Origin: Microbacterium mangrovi
GTDB lineage: Bacteria; Actinomycetota; Actinomycetes; Actinomycetales; Microbacteriaceae
DNA length: 64,000 nt
Assembly (NCBI RefSeq): GCF_000802305.1
Contig: NZ_JTDK01000009.1
Location: forward strand, 1 to 64,000
Direction: 5' to 3'
Shown here: piece after piece, positions 7,955 through 16,828 of the stretch
Position numbering within the stretch: position 1 is the stretch's first letter
How the letters are laid out: every line of letters starts with the position of its first letter
Notes under the pieces: model-generated
Database searches by the model: none
The model's input: the letters and a program-made list of their open reading frames with translations, nothing else
What the model was told of the DNA's origin: nothing
Position numbers and translations under genes: made by a program

Positions 7955-9221
7955 CGATCTGCAGCCGCGGTCGCTGTGGCGGGACCGCAACTTCCTCACG
8001 ATGTGGGGCGGGCAGGCGCTCAGCCAGTTCGGCGAGCAGATCTCGCTTCTGGGCGTCCCGGTGCTCGCGGTCGTGCTGCTGCACTCGAGCGCGTTCGAGG
8101 TCGGCGTGCTCAACGCGTCGGGCCTGGCCGCGTTCCTGCTCATCGGGCTGCCCGCCGGCGCCTGGATCGACCGGATGCGCAAGCGGCACGTGATGATCGC
8201 CGCCGACGTCGTGCGCGCCGTCGCGCTGGCATCCGTCCCGATCCTCTGGTCGCTCGGGATGCTGCACATCTGGCAGCTGTACGCCGTGGCGTTCGTCATC
8301 GGCGTCGCCACCGTCTTCTTCGACGTGTCGTACCAGAGCCTCACCCCCTCCCTCGTGCTGCCGGAGCAGATCGCCGAGGCCAACGGGAAGCTCGAGGCCA
8401 CCGCCCAGGTCGCGCATCTGACCGGACCGGCGATCGCCGGCTGGCTCATCGGGGTCTTCTCGGCGCCCTTCGCGATGATCACCACGGCCGGCACGTATGC
8501 GGCGTCCTTCGTGGCACTCTCGTTCACGCGCGACCGCGAGCAGCTGCGCCCCGCGCACGAGCACGGCCGGCTGCTGCACGAGATCGGCGAGGGCCTGCGG
8601 TGGGTGTTCGGCAGCCCCGCGCTGCGCCGCATCGTCGGCACCACCGGCGCCTCGAACCTGTTCAACACGATCTCGGTGACGATCCTGCCCCTTTTCCTGC
8701 TGCGCGAACTCGGGATGACCCCGCAGGCGATGGGTCTGCTGCTGTCGCTCGGCGCCGTCGGAGGCCTCCTCGGCGCGATCGCCACCCCGCACCTCACGCG
8801 CTGGGTGGGCGAGGGGCCGGCGATTCCTCTCAGCGCCCTGGCGTTCTGCGTCGTCGGCGTGCTCCTGCCGGTCGCGGCCATGGTGCCGCAGATCGCGTTC
8901 CCCCTGCTGGTGGTGGCGGAGTTCGTGATGAGCTTCTTCGTGCTGGTGTACAACATCACCCAGGTCACGTTCCGCCAGCGCATCACCCCGCCGCGCCTGC
9001 TCGGCCGCATGAACGCCTCGATCCGGTTCGTGGTGTGGGGCGTGATGCCGATCGCCTCGCTCGCGGCCGGCGCCCTGGCGACGTGGCTCGGCATCGTCCC
9101 GACGATGTGGATCGGCGCCCTCGGGCAGCTGGCATCCGCCGTGTTCGTCGTGACCGGGCCGTTCTGGGCGATGCGGAGCCTGCCGACCGGCACCGAAGCC
9201 CCGGCGCCGGATGCGACCTAA
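7941..9221 (+). CDS. MFS transporter (exporter)
   Basis: 426-residue major facilitator protein with about 12 hydrophobic segments. It has the N-terminal FLTMWGGQALSQFGEQISLLGVP seen in MFS_3/enterobactin exporter-like proteins, and the loop 2-3 motif GAWIDRMRKRHVM typical of MFS antiporters. It probably exports a drug or metabolite. ATG at 7941 lies immediately after a palindrome and has no Shine-Dalgarno, consistent with a leaderless transcript. Its regulator is the divergent ArsR-like gene. The 3' end overlaps the convergent DUF4349 gene by 4 nt. Confidence 0.88.
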   Translation: MSQSVDLQPRSLWRDRNFLTMWGGQALSQFGEQISLLGVPVLAVVLLHSSAFEVGVLNASGLAAFLLIGLPAGAWIDRMRKRHVMIAADVVRAVALASVPILWSLGMLHIWQLYAVAFVIGVATVFFDVSYQSLTPSLVLPEQIAEANGKLEATAQVAHLTGPAIAGWLIGVFSAPFAMITTAGTYAASFVALSFTRDREQLRPAHEHGRLLHEIGEGLRWVFGSPALRRIVGTTGASNLFNTISVTILPLFLLRELGMTPQAMGLLLSLGAVGGLLGAIATPHLTRWVGEGPAIPLSALAFCVVGVLLPVAAMVPQIAFPLLVVAEFVMSFFVLVYNITQVTFRQRITPPRLLGRMNASIRFVVWGVMPIASLAAGALATWLGIVPTMWIGALGQLASAVFVVTGPFWAMRSLPTGTEAPAPDAT

Positions 9222-10336
9222 TCCTCCTGTGCATCCGGCGCCGGTGTCGCGCGGCGACGCCGGCGCGTCCGCAGCACCAGCCACACGATCACGGCGACGA
9301 CGGCGGCGATGACGAGCCACGGCAGCAGGAATCCGAGGGCCACGACGACGGCGTCGAACACCGCGACCAGCCCGTTCCAGCCGGCGGTGAGCCCGTCGCC
9401 GAACCCGCTCGGTGCGGCCGCGGCCGGCGCCGGCTTCTCGACGAGGGTGACCGTCAGGCTCGACATCGCGACCTGATTCTCCAGGGCCTTGAGCTGCTGC
9501 TGGGCGGCCTCCAGGTCGGCCTGCCGCTGGGACAGCGCGGTCTCCGCGGTGAGGAGGTCGGCGACGCTCGCGGACTTGCGCATGAGTTCGGTCAGCCGCG
9601 TGACGGATGCCTGCAGCGCGTCGACCTGGGCGCGCAGGTCGATCGCCTGCGAGGTGACGTCTTGCTGCGAGATGGAGGTCGACTGGACCGTGCCGAGGGC
9701 CGACAGCGCGCCCACCGCACCCACCAGCTGGTCGGACGGCACGCGCACCGTGATGGTCCCGCTCTGGGATGCCGGGGATGCCGCCTCCTTGCCGGCCTGG
9801 GGAGCGATCGTCGGCCCGGGGGCCGGCATGCCGATGTTCATCGATTCGACGTAGCCGCCGCGCTTCGCGGCCGCCGCGGCGATCGTCTTGGCCGCGGCGG
9901 CGACGTCGTCGACCTGCACCGTCGCCTGGGCTGTGGCCACGATCTGCCGACCGGACTCGGACGACGCGCCCCCCGACGCCTTACCACCCGTGGATGTCCC
10001 GCCGGAGGCATCCCGACCCGACCCGGTGTCGGGAGCGCCCTGCTGTGTCGTTCCCGGCTCGATGGCCATCGAGCCCGAGCTGCTCGCCTGCGGGCCGAGC
10101 CCGCTGAGGACGGGCCCCGCCGCGATGGCCGCGATGACCACGAGTGCCGCCGCCCCCGACCAGCCGATCACCAGGCGACGGCGGTGCCGGCGCCGATCGG
10201 TGTGGGCGGCCTGCGCGTTCCAGCTGCTGCGGCGCTCCCGGTCGATCTCCGCCAGCAGCGCGCGCTCCATCTCGTCGATGCGCTCCTCGCTCAGCTCGGG
10301 CAGCGGCGGACGCTCGTCTGCGCTGTGCTCGGTCAT
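9218..10336 (-). CDS. DUF4349 membrane protein, probable partner of the ECF sigma factor
   Basis: 372 residues. An acidic N-terminal cytoplasmic stretch (residues 1-55, PPLPELSEERIDEMERALLAEI) is followed by a membrane helix (LVIGWSGAAALVVIAAIAAG), a Ser/Gly linker, and an extracytoplasmic DUF4349 region. That region starts IVATAQATVQVDDVAAA, has the coiled-coil segment SQAIDLRAQVDALQASVTRL, and ends in a second helix with an Arg-rich tail. The start overlaps the sigma factor stop (ATGA), so the two are translationally coupled. The layout, with a cytoplasmic N-terminus, one helix and an outer sensor, is what an anti-sigma factor looks like; this role is inferred, as DUF4349 itself has no assigned function. 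Confidence 0.8.
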   Translation of the reverse strand: MTEHSADERPPLPELSEERIDEMERALLAEIDRERRSSWNAQAAHTDRRRHRRRLVIGWSGAAALVVIAAIAAGPVLSGLGPQASSSGSMAIEPGTTQQGAPDTGSGRDASGGTSTGGKASGGASSESGRQIVATAQATVQVDDVAAAAKTIAAAAAKRGGYVESMNIGMPAPGPTIAPQAGKEAASPASQSGTITVRVPSDQLVGAVGALSALGTVQSTSISQQDVTSQAIDLRAQVDALQASVTRLTELMRKSASVADLLTAETALSQRQADLEAAQQQLKALENQVAMSSLTVTLVEKPAPAAAAPSGFGDGLTAGWNGLVAVFDAVVVALGFLLPWLVIAAVVAVIVWLVLRTRRRRRATPAPDAQED

Positions 10337-10890
10337 GGCCCCTCCGTCCCGGTCGTCGACCGCAGCTGTGTGCGGATGCGTGAGAGACGGTTGCGCACCA
10401 CCCCGTGCGAGACGCCGAGCTCTTCGGCCGCCGCCTGGTAGGCGTAGCCCTCGGCGGCGCACAGCCGGAAGATCTGCTGGTCGAGGGGGCTCAGCCCCCG
10501 TACGGCCTCGAGGATCTGATCGACGAGGACGGATGCCACCACCTGCTGTTCCACGTCGACGGTGTCGGGCACCGCCTCATCGACCGCCGCCGCGGTGTGC
10601 TCGCGGTCGCGGCGCTGCCGGCGGATGCGGTTCGCCGCCTGGTAGCGGCAGATGGTCGCCAGCCACGGCAGCAGCGATTCGCTCTCGAGGTGCAGCCCCG
10701 GGAGCTTCCGCCACGCCGCCAGGAAGGTCTCCTGCGTGACGTCCTCGGCATCCCCGGCGTTGCCCACCAGCCCGTGCGCGAGCCAGTACACCGGCCGCAC
10801 GTACGCGCGGTAGAGCGTGCGAAACGCGCTCTCGCTGCCGCCGGCGGCCTGCGCCGCGAGCGTGGCGTCGTCGTCGGTGCGCTCGGCCAT
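10333..10890 (-). CDS. ECF (sigma-70 family) RNA polymerase sigma factor
   Basis: 185 residues with sigma region 2 (ESAFRTLYRAYVRPVYWLAHGLVGNAGDAEDVTQETFLAAWRK is split across residues 20-62; DAEDVTQETF is the hallmark) and region 4 (LSPLDQQIFRLCAAEGYAYQ, then AAAEELGVSHGVVRNRLSR). It directs RNA polymerase to a small regulon. ATG at 10890 has AGGAGAG five bases upstream. Its stop overlaps the DUF4349 gene, its probable membrane-bound antagonist or sensor. No ECF promoter could be identified by eye. Confidence 0.9.
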   Translation of the reverse strand: MAERTDDDATLAAQAAGGSESAFRTLYRAYVRPVYWLAHGLVGNAGDAEDVTQETFLAAWRKLPGLHLESESLLPWLATICRYQAANRIRRQRRDREHTAAAVDEAVPDTVDVEQQVVASVLVDQILEAVRGLSPLDQQIFRLCAAEGYAYQAAAEELGVSHGVVRNRLSRIRTQLRSTTGTEGP

Positions 10891-10951
10891 CCCACTCTCC
10901 TGCAGAGTTCTCTCAACAGTTCAGTGTCGGCAGCGCCGGGATCGTCTCGGA

Positions 10952-11347
10952 TCAGTTCGCGGCGAGCACGGACAGCACGTTGCCGGCCGGGTCGGTGAAC
11001 CAGGCGATGTCCGGCCCGCGACCGGGCTCGCCGTGCGCGATCCCCTTCTCATCGGTGCCGAAGTCGGGGTCGCTGTAGATCTTGGTGACGACCCCGCGGG
11101 AGTTGAGCTCGTCGACGGCGGCCTCGACGTCCGCCACTGGGAAGTTCAGGATCGTGAAGCTCGCCGGCGTGTGGTTCTCCTTCTCGTAGACGAGGATCGT
11201 GCCGCCCTGGGGAAGGTGGATGTCGAGGAACCCCATCGGATTCTGCGTCACCTTCAGCCCCAGGGTCTGGCCGTAGAAGACGTGCGCGTCGTTGATGTCG
11301 TCGACGCTGAAGCCGGAGAACATGCCGTTGGTGTCGAATGCGGTCAT
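10952..11347 (-). CDS. VOC family (glyoxalase/bleomycin resistance-fold) protein
   Basis: About 131 residues with the paired beta-alpha-beta-beta-beta units of the vicinal oxygen chelate fold: SGFSVDDINDAHVFYGQTLGL at the start, GGTILVYEKENHTPASFTIL in the middle and GRGPDIAWFTDPAGNVLSVL at the end. The start at 11347 begins just before the fold; an upstream in-frame ATG at 11371 would add eight residues. Members may be isomerases, dioxygenases or antibiotic-binding proteins; the residues visible do not decide. Single gene. Confidence 0.82.
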   Translation of the reverse strand: MTAFDTNGMFSGFSVDDINDAHVFYGQTLGLKVTQNPMGFLDIHLPQGGTILVYEKENHTPASFTILNFPVADVEAAVDELNSRGVVTKIYSDPDFGTDEKGIAHGEPGRGPDIAWFTDPAGNVLSVLAAN

Positions 11348-11470
11348 GGCACCAGCATCCGCCCGTGCCATGACCGCGTCCAGAGGGTTAGGCGAGGCTG
11401 CCGACCCGATCGCGTTCGGGGATTGTCCGAGGTATCTGGCACGCTGACGCCAGGAGTATTGGAGGCGAAC

Positions 11471-12649
11471 ATGGGTGACCCGAGACGGGTTCAGCGTGCA
11501 GGAGAGGGTCAGGACAGCTCGCGAGCTTGGTTCTATTGGGGTGCCTGGCCCTACATGACGCTTTCCCTGGCCGTGATGTGGCTCCCGGTCGCACTCTTCT
11601 CGGTCATGCTGGGGGCTTCCCGAAACCTCTGGGAGCCGCTCCGAGCCGTCGGCATCTGGGCAAGTCCGATCTATGACGACGCCTTCGCGGTCATCGGCTT
11701 CATCGCAACGGTCATCGTGGCCGTTGCTGCCGCGACGGGATTTTCCGGTGATTGGAGTTCCTTGTCGAGGTCGGCACGCGTACCGCTACAAGCGACCCTC
11801 GCCCTCTGCGCACTGGTCTTGTTGCTCTTGGCAGAGGTGGGCGTCCCCATCACCATCGTCGATTCGACGCGGCTGCCGACCATCATCCTCGTCTTCGCAT
11901 GCGGATGGATCGGCTCCCTCGTCATGCTCAGTGTCCTCGCCATCGCCACCCCCGAACAGCGCCTCCTCATGGCACGTCGCGATTTCGCCGCCCGCCGTGT
12001 CCGTGTCCACGCATGGGGGTACGCCGTGCCGACGGTACGCGCGCGCGTCATCCGTGCGCGGGCCATCGTGTGGGGCGCACCAGCCGTGCTCTGGTTCGCG
12101 GCAGGGTTCATCCCCGTCTTCGCGATATACGGTGACACGCCCTACCTGATGGTCCCGTTTACGATCTCGCTCGTCCTCGTCCTGCCGATAGCCCTTCTCG
12201 TCTTCGGCTGGGCGGCTTCGGCGGATCACTCGGCTGGTGCGGCTGCTCGGTTCTGGACTCGCGCGGGATTCCTCGTGCCCGCACTACTACTCATCGTTCC
12301 CATTGGTTGGGTGCTCGTGCGCTCCCCACTGGGATGGATGGGCTGGTCTGCTGCGGCCGTCAGCACGTGTACCGTCCTCGCTCTCTATCCGCGGGCTGCC
12401 GCGAGACGGATTCCGTGGGTCCGTTTCGCCGAAGCGGCATCGACTGCCTCCGGCGTCCGGCGCGCCGAAGCGGCTTACCGAGCGGCGAGGGAGCAGCTTG
12501 AGGGCGCACGCGAAGCACCCGGGACTCCAGTGACGGCGAGTCCGCGCACACGCGCGCCCGCGGACCCGCGGATGCCGCGACCTGCACTCCGCCGGACACG
12601 TGGACTGCGGAGCACGAGAAATGCCAGGTCCTCAGCGCGGAGACGTTGA
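11471..12649 (+). CDS. uncharacterised polytopic membrane protein
   Basis: 392 residues with roughly eight hydrophobic segments between residues 25 and 320, then a basic, Ala/Arg/Pro-rich cytoplasmic tail with TASGVRRAEAAYRAAREQLEGAREAP. ATG at 11471 is preceded by GGAGG five bases upstream, a textbook site. Codon use is somewhat less GC-biased than in neighbouring genes, suggesting a recently acquired or rapidly changing gene. No family recognised and no partner nearby. Confidence 0.6.
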   Translation: MGDPRRVQRAGEGQDSSRAWFYWGAWPYMTLSLAVMWLPVALFSVMLGASRNLWEPLRAVGIWASPIYDDAFAVIGFIATVIVAVAAATGFSGDWSSLSRSARVPLQATLALCALVLLLLAEVGVPITIVDSTRLPTIILVFACGWIGSLVMLSVLAIATPEQRLLMARRDFAARRVRVHAWGYAVPTVRARVIRARAIVWGAPAVLWFAAGFIPVFAIYGDTPYLMVPFTISLVLVLPIALLVFGWAASADHSAGAAARFWTRAGFLVPALLLIVPIGWVLVRSPLGWMGWSAAAVSTCTVLALYPRAAARRIPWVRFAEAASTASGVRRAEAAYRAAREQLEGAREAPGTPVTASPRTRAPADPRMPRPALRRTRGLRSTRNARSSARRR

Positions 12650-12682
12650 CACAGCCCCGGTGTTCGTCAGCGCGGGTCCAGG

Positions 12683-12725
12683 TGCCGCAGCTCAGAGGCG
12701 CGGCGAGAACAGGCGACCAGGGCGA
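12683..12725. repeat. displaced copy of the tetR 3' end (direct repeat, copy A)
   Basis: 43 bp that match 13395-13437 with about three substitutions and a one-base deletion. Copy B contains the last codons and stop of the TetR gene; copy A is a nonfunctional duplicate of that gene end. The two copies bracket the small membrane protein gene at 12871-13365. Confidence 0.75.
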
Positions 12726-12870
12726 CCAAGTTCCCTGTCTAATCCCTGTGAGATTACTGAAGGCAGCTTCCTCAGTACGCGAAACCCCAGAGGTGCGACC
12801 CTCGCTCGTCCTAGCTTCGAATAGTGTCCGGGACGATTGTTGTAGCCGCTTGTGCCGCCGCACCACCACG

Positions 12871-13365
12871 ATGGCGATGCCATCTTTGAGGTTTCGCGAG
12901 GTTCTCCGTGGCCCCCGCTGGATGACCGCCCTCGCCGCCGCGATATTCGCACTCACCGTGTTCTTCACAGTGGTGCTGATCTGGGACGTCGCAACGGGGA
13001 GGGAGCAGCTCGGTGGACCGCTCGCAGTCATCTTCGTGATTGTCGGAGTCATTCTGCTCTGTACCGCGATGCTCTTTCTCGTTCGCCGGATCACCATCAC
13101 CGTCACCGAGACTCACGTGTGCGGGTCGCTGTTTCCGTTTCGGGTGATGCGCATCCCCCTCGACCGCATCGCACATGTCGAAGCCGTGTGTGTGGACTGG
13201 GCGGATGCCGGCGGCATCGGGTGGCGGATTACCGGACGCGGGCAGTACCTCCTCTGGGACACCGGAACTGCTGCGAGCATCACCCTCACGGGCGGTGCCA
13301 CCCGGGTCATCCGGACCAATCAGACTGCTGCGCTCATCGAGGCGCTCGCGGTGAACCGTGACTAG
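12871..13365 (+). CDS. small membrane protein of unknown function in a repeat-bounded insert
   Basis: About 164 residues: two hydrophobic segments (TALAAAIFALTVFFTVVLIWDV and VIFVIVGVILLCTAMLFLV) followed by a soluble beta-rich part (ITITVTETHVCGSLFPFRVM, IPLDRIAHVEAVCVDWAD, GGIGWRITGRGQYLLWDTG, ALIEALAVNRD). This resembles PH-like/DUF-type membrane proteins in which a two-helix anchor carries a small beta domain. Start is uncertain: ATGs at 12871 and 12877 lack a Shine-Dalgarno. The gene is flanked by two copies of the tetR 3' end and looks like an insertion. Confidence 0.6.
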   Translation: MAMPSLRFREVLRGPRWMTALAAAIFALTVFFTVVLIWDVATGREQLGGPLAVIFVIVGVILLCTAMLFLVRRITITVTETHVCGSLFPFRVMRIPLDRIAHVEAVCVDWADAGGIGWRITGRGQYLLWDTGTAASITLTGGATRVIRTNQTAALIEALAVNRD

Positions 13366-13394
13366 CAAGGCGCACTTCCGGCGCTGATGCGGGA

Positions 13395-13437
13395 TGCCGC
13401 AGCTCAGGGATGCGGCGAGAACAGGGCGACCAGGGCG
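13395..13437. repeat. tetR 3' end (direct repeat, copy B)
   Basis: Native copy of the 43-bp repeat, covering the last codons and stop of the TetR gene plus 9 bp beyond. Pairs with 12683-12725. Confidence 0.75.
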
Positions 13438-13970
13438 TCTTCGCGCAGATCGTCGAGCGCGGCATCCATCCGCCCCGCGGCCTCGAACTGGCTGATGCCG
13501 TGCAGAGTGCTCCACAGCAGCTCGGCGCGCACCGCGCGGTCGCGCGCGTCGATGCCGCCGACCGCGCGCTCGAGCATCCCGAACCCCTCGCGGAGGACGG
13601 CCGGGGTCTCGTCGGACGCGAAGGCGATGTCGGTGCGGGCGGTCGCCATGGCCTCGTACACCGCGGGATGGCTCCGCGCGAAGTCGAGATAGGCCGCAAC
13701 GAGGGTGCGAAGGGGATCCGGCGCCGAGTCACTCGCGTGCAGCGCCGCGGCGAGCTCCGTGTAGCCGTCGAGAACCACACGGCCGACGATCTCGTCGCGC
13801 CCGCCGGGGAAGTGCCGGTAGAGGATCGGCTGACTCACCCCGATCTCGTCGGCGAGGCGGCGCACGGTGACCGCGGGCCATCCCTCGCGCTCCGCGATCT
13901 CGCGCGTCGCCTGAACGATGCGGAGTTCTCGTTCGCGGATCCGCTCGGTCTCTTGCGCTGATCGGGGCAT
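13404..13970 (-). CDS. TetR family transcriptional regulator
   Basis: 188 residues with a standard TetR DNA-binding domain: RIVQATREIAEREGWPAVTV, RRLADEIGVSQPILYRHFPGGR, and a C-terminal ligand/dimer domain (TetR_C type, HPAVYEAMATARTDIAF). It is divergent from a small membrane protein gene; two tandem TTAGC-N3-GCTAA palindromes in between are its likely operators. On the minus strand TAATAT lies six to seven bases before the ATG, so the message is probably leaderless and autoregulated. Ligand unknown. Confidence 0.88.
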   Translation of the reverse strand: MPRSAQETERIRERELRIVQATREIAEREGWPAVTVRRLADEIGVSQPILYRHFPGGRDEIVGRVVLDGYTELAAALHASDSAPDPLRTLVAAYLDFARSHPAVYEAMATARTDIAFASDETPAVLREGFGMLERAVGGIDARDRAVRAELLWSTLHGISQFEAAGRMDAALDDLREDALVALFSPHP

Positions 13971-13979
13971 GTGGCTATA

Positions 13980-14008
13980 TTAGCACCGCTAACACTTAGC
14001 ACTGCTAA
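13980..14008. promoter_or_regulatory. tandem TetR operators
   Basis: Two 13-bp palindromes, TTAGCACCGCTAA (13980-13992) and TTAGCACTGCTAA (13996-14008), spaced 16 bp start to start (about 1.5 helical turns), fill the gap between the divergent tetR and DUF1772-like genes. They overlap the probable -10 of tetR. Confidence 0.8.
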
Positions 14009-14021
14009 CACCGGAGGAGAC

Positions 14022-14495
14022 ATGACCATCATCATCGGCATCACCGCCACGCTCGCCATCCTGAGCCTCGCCGTCATCTTCGGCACCGACCTGAGTGTTG
14101 CCGTCGTGCAGCGCCCCGTCTACGCCGACCTCGACGACCGCACGTTGGTGCAGGTCACCGGCCGCGGCCACTACTACGGCGACCGGCGATTCCCGCCGAT
14201 CGGCATCGGCGGCACGATCGCCGCCGCGCTCACCGTCCCGGCGGCGTTCCTCTGGGGGACGCCGGCCACCGGCATCCTGAGCCTCGCGGCCCTCGTGCTG
14301 CTGCTCGTCTGGCTGGTGCTCTTCGCCCGGATCTCCAAGCCCATCAACGCGAAGCTCACGGCCGCCGCGTTCGCCGACGAGGTCCCCGCCGATGCCCGCG
14401 ACCTGCAGGCGCGCTGGGAGTCGATCATCGTGCTGCGGGCGACGCTCCTCGGCATCGCGATCGCGCTGCTGTGCGTGACGCTGCTCCTGCTGTGA
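14022..14495 (+). CDS. DUF1772-like small membrane protein
   Basis: 157 residues with four hydrophobic segments, a conserved-looking loop VQRPVYADLDDRTLVQVTGRGHYYGDRRFPP between helix 1 and 2 (split; the RFPP motif and the GRGHYYG turn are the recognisable parts) and a final helix LLGIAIALLCVTLLLL. The layout resembles the DUF1772/anthrone oxygenase-like family often paired with TetR regulators. GGAGGAG lies directly before the ATG at 14022. It is presumably the target of the divergent TetR protein. Family call is tentative; function unknown. Confidence 0.65.
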   Translation: MTIIIGITATLAILSLAVIFGTDLSVAVVQRPVYADLDDRTLVQVTGRGHYYGDRRFPPIGIGGTIAAALTVPAAFLWGTPATGILSLAALVLLLVWLVLFARISKPINAKLTAAAFADEVPADARDLQARWESIIVLRATLLGIAIALLCVTLLLL

Positions 14496-14501
14496 GCGGC
14501 G

Positions 14502-14546
14502 GACGACGGATGCGAGCCGCCCGACCGGGCAGCTCGCATCCTCGTC
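14502..14546. terminator. probable terminator between convergent genes
   Basis: Stem GGATGCGAGC / GCTCGCATCC extended by GACGA / TCGTC with one bulge, loop of 14 nt, followed by TTGGGGG. It separates the DUF1772-like gene from convergent clpB. Confidence 0.6.
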
Positions 14547-14553
14547 TTGGGGG

Positions 14554-16701
14554 CTACTCCCCCGAGCTCGTGACGACGAGCCCGGTGCCGTCGGCGGCGA
14601 CGTCCACCCGCACGGTGTCGCCGTCGCGCACGCGCCCGGCCAGCAGCGCCATCGCCAGGCGGTCCTGGATCTCGCGCTGCATGAGCCGGCGCAGCGGCCG
14701 GGCGCCGAACACCGGGTCGTAGCCGCGCTCGGCGAGCCACGACCGGGCATCCGGCGTGACCGCGAGCGACAGCCGACGGTCGTGCAGCCGCTGCTGCAGC
14801 GCGTCGACCGAGAGTTCCACGATCTGGGCGAGGTCGTCTTCGGTGAGCGCCTGGAACATCACGATGTCGTCGAGCCGGTTGATGAACTCGGGCCGGAAGG
14901 CCTGCCGCACGAGGGCCATGACCTGCTCGCGGCGCACCTCCTCGGACAGCGTCGGGTCGATGAGGATCGGCGAGCCGAGGTTCGAGGTGAGCACGAGGAT
15001 CACGTTCGTGAAGTCGACCGTGCGCCCCTGACCGTCGGTGAGCCGCCCGTCGTCGAGCACCTGCAGCAGCACGTCGAACACCTCGGGATGCGCCTTCTCG
15101 ACCTCGTCGAGCAGCACCACCGAGTAGGGGCGGCGCCGCACGGCCTCGGTGAGCTGACCGCCCTGCTCGTAGCCGATGTACCCGGGAGGGGCACCGACGA
15201 GCCGGGCCACCGAGTGCTTCTCGCCGTACTCGGACATGTCGATGCGCACCATGGCGTGCTCGTCGTCGAAGAGGAACTCGGCGAGTGCCTTCGCGAGCTC
15301 GGTCTTTCCGACGCCGGTCGGACCGAGGAACAGGAACGATCCGGTCGGGCGGTTCGGGTCGCTGATGCCCGCGCGGGAGCGCCGCACGGCATCCGACACG
15401 GCCGCGACCGCCTCCTTCTGCCCGATGAGGCGCTTGCCGAGCTCGGCTTCGAGGCGCAGCAGCTTCTCGGTCTCGCCCTGCATGAGGCGTCCGAGGGGGA
15501 TGCCGGTCCATGCCGAGATGACCGCGGCGATGTCCTCGTCGGTGACCTGGTCGTTGACCATCCGGTCTTCGCTGTCTTCGGCGCGTTCCGCGGCGGCGAT
15601 CTCGCGCTCGAGGCTCGGGATCTCGCCGTACAGCAGGCGCGACGCCTTCTCGAGGTTGCCCTCGCGCTGGGCGAGTTCGGCCTCGCCGCGGGCACGGTCG
15701 AGCCGGGTCTTCAGTTCGCCGACGCGGTTGAGCGAGGCGCGCTCGCGCTCCCACCGGGACTGCAGGTCGGAAAGGCGAGCCTGCTCGGCCTCGAGGTCCG
15801 TGCGAAGGGTCGCCAGGCGCTCCTGCGAAGCGGCATCCTTCTCGCGCTTGAGTGCCAGCTCTTCGAGCTTCAGACGGTCGACGTGCCGGCGCAGCTCGTC
15901 GATCTCGACGGGTGCCGAGTCGATCTCCATCCGCAGGCGGGATGCCGCCTCGTCGATGAGGTCGATCGCCTTGTCGGGCAGCTGGCGGCTGGGCAGGTAG
16001 CGGTGCGACAGGGATGCCGCGGCGACGAGCGCGCCGTCGGCGATGGCGACCTTGTGATGCGCCTCGTAGCGCTCCTTCAGGCCGCGCAGGATCGCGACGG
16101 TGTCTTCGACCGACGGCTCACCGACGTAGACCTGCTGGAAGCGGCGCTCGAGGGCGGCATCCTTCTCGATGAACTCGCGGTACTCGTTGAGCGTGGTGGC
16201 GCCGATCATGCGCAGCTCGCCGCGCGCGAGCATGGGCTTGAGCATGTTGGATGCCGCCACCGACCCCTCTCCGCCGCCCGCGCCCATCAGCACGTGCAGT
16301 TCGTCGATGAAGGTGATGACGCGTCCGTCGGACTCGGTGATCTCCTTGAGCACCGACTTCAGGCGCTCCTCGAACTGGCCGCGGTACATCGCGCCGGCGA
16401 CGAGGGCGGAGATGTCGAGGCTGACGAGCTCTTTGTCTTTGAGGGACTCGGCGACGTCGCCCGCGACGATGCGCTGGGCGAGGCCTTCGACGACGGCGGT
16501 CTTGCCGACGCCGGGTTCCCCGATGAGGACGGGGTTGTTCTTGGTGCGCCGGGTGAGCACCTGGCTGACGCGGCGGATCTCGCTGTCGCGCCCGATCACG
16601 GGGTCGAGCTTGCCCTGACGGGCACGGTCGGTCAGGTTGATGCCGAACTGCTCGAGGGCGCTGCGGGAGTCCTCCTGTCCCGGCTGCTGTGTTGCGTTCA
16701 T
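14554..16701 (-). CDS. clpB: ATP-dependent chaperone ClpB, short form lacking the N domain
   Basis: 715 residues of Hsp100 disaggregase that works with DnaK to rescue aggregated protein. First AAA+ domain: Walker A GEPGVGKT at 61-68, Walker [10 protein letters not shown], pore loop [12 protein letters not shown]. The middle coiled coil is present, so this is ClpB rather than ClpC. Second AAA+: Walker A GPTGVGKT near 460, [11 protein letters not shown], pore motif [10 protein letters not shown]. Usual ClpB is about 850-870 residues; here the first 140-150 residues (the Clp N repeat) are missing, as in the internal-start ClpB form of other bacteria. ATG at 16701 has AGGAG six bases upstream. 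An HspR-type HAIR element lies 30 nt upstream. Confidence 0.95.
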   Translation of the reverse strand: MNATQQPGQEDSRSALEQFGINLTDRARQGKLDPVIGRDSEIRRVSQVLTRRTKNNPVLIGEPGVGKTAVVEGLAQRIVAGDVAESLKDKELVSLDISALVAGAMYRGQFEERLKSVLKEITESDGRVITFIDELHVLMGAGGGEGSVAASNMLKPMLARGELRMIGATTLNEYREFIEKDAALERRFQQVYVGEPSVEDTVAILRGLKERYEAHHKVAIADGALVAAASLSHRYLPSRQLPDKAIDLIDEAASRLRMEIDSAPVEIDELRRHVDRLKLEELALKREKDAASQERLATLRTDLEAEQARLSDLQSRWERERASLNRVGELKTRLDRARGEAELAQREGNLEKASRLLYGEIPSLEREIAAAERAEDSEDRMVNDQVTDEDIAAVISAWTGIPLGRLMQGETEKLLRLEAELGKRLIGQKEAVAAVSDAVRRSRAGISDPNRPTGSFLFLGPTGVGKTELAKALAEFLFDDEHAMVRIDMSEYGEKHSVARLVGAPPGYIGYEQGGQLTEAVRRRPYSVVLLDEVEKAHPEVFDVLLQVLDDGRLTDGQGRTVDFTNVILVLTSNLGSPILIDPTLSEEVRREQVMALVRQAFRPEFINRLDDIVMFQALTEDDLAQIVELSVDALQQRLHDRRLSLAVTPDARSWLAERGYDPVFGARPLRRLMQREIQDRLAMALLAGRVRDGDTVRVDVAADGTGLVVTSSGE

Positions 16702-16723
16702 CTGTCTCCTAGAAAGCTGCGAG

Positions 16724-16751
16724 ACTCAAACTTGAGTCGTTGTGGCTCAAG
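16724..16751. promoter_or_regulatory. HAIR element (HspR operator) upstream of clpB
   Basis: CTTGAGT (16731-16737), 7 bp, GCTCAAG (16745-16751) matches the actinobacterial HAIR consensus CTTGAGT-N7-ACTCAAG with one change. ACTCAA-AC-TTGAGT overlaps it at 16724-16737, and another half-site GCTCAAG lies at 16773-16779. HspR represses heat-shock genes through such sites; hspR itself is not in the window. Confidence 0.85.
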
Positions 16752-16828
16752 TTTAGCAGAGGCGATTTCACGGCTCAAGGTCGGCGGTCGTGCTACCGCA
16801 CGACCCCTGATCGCCCTATCCTTTGGCC

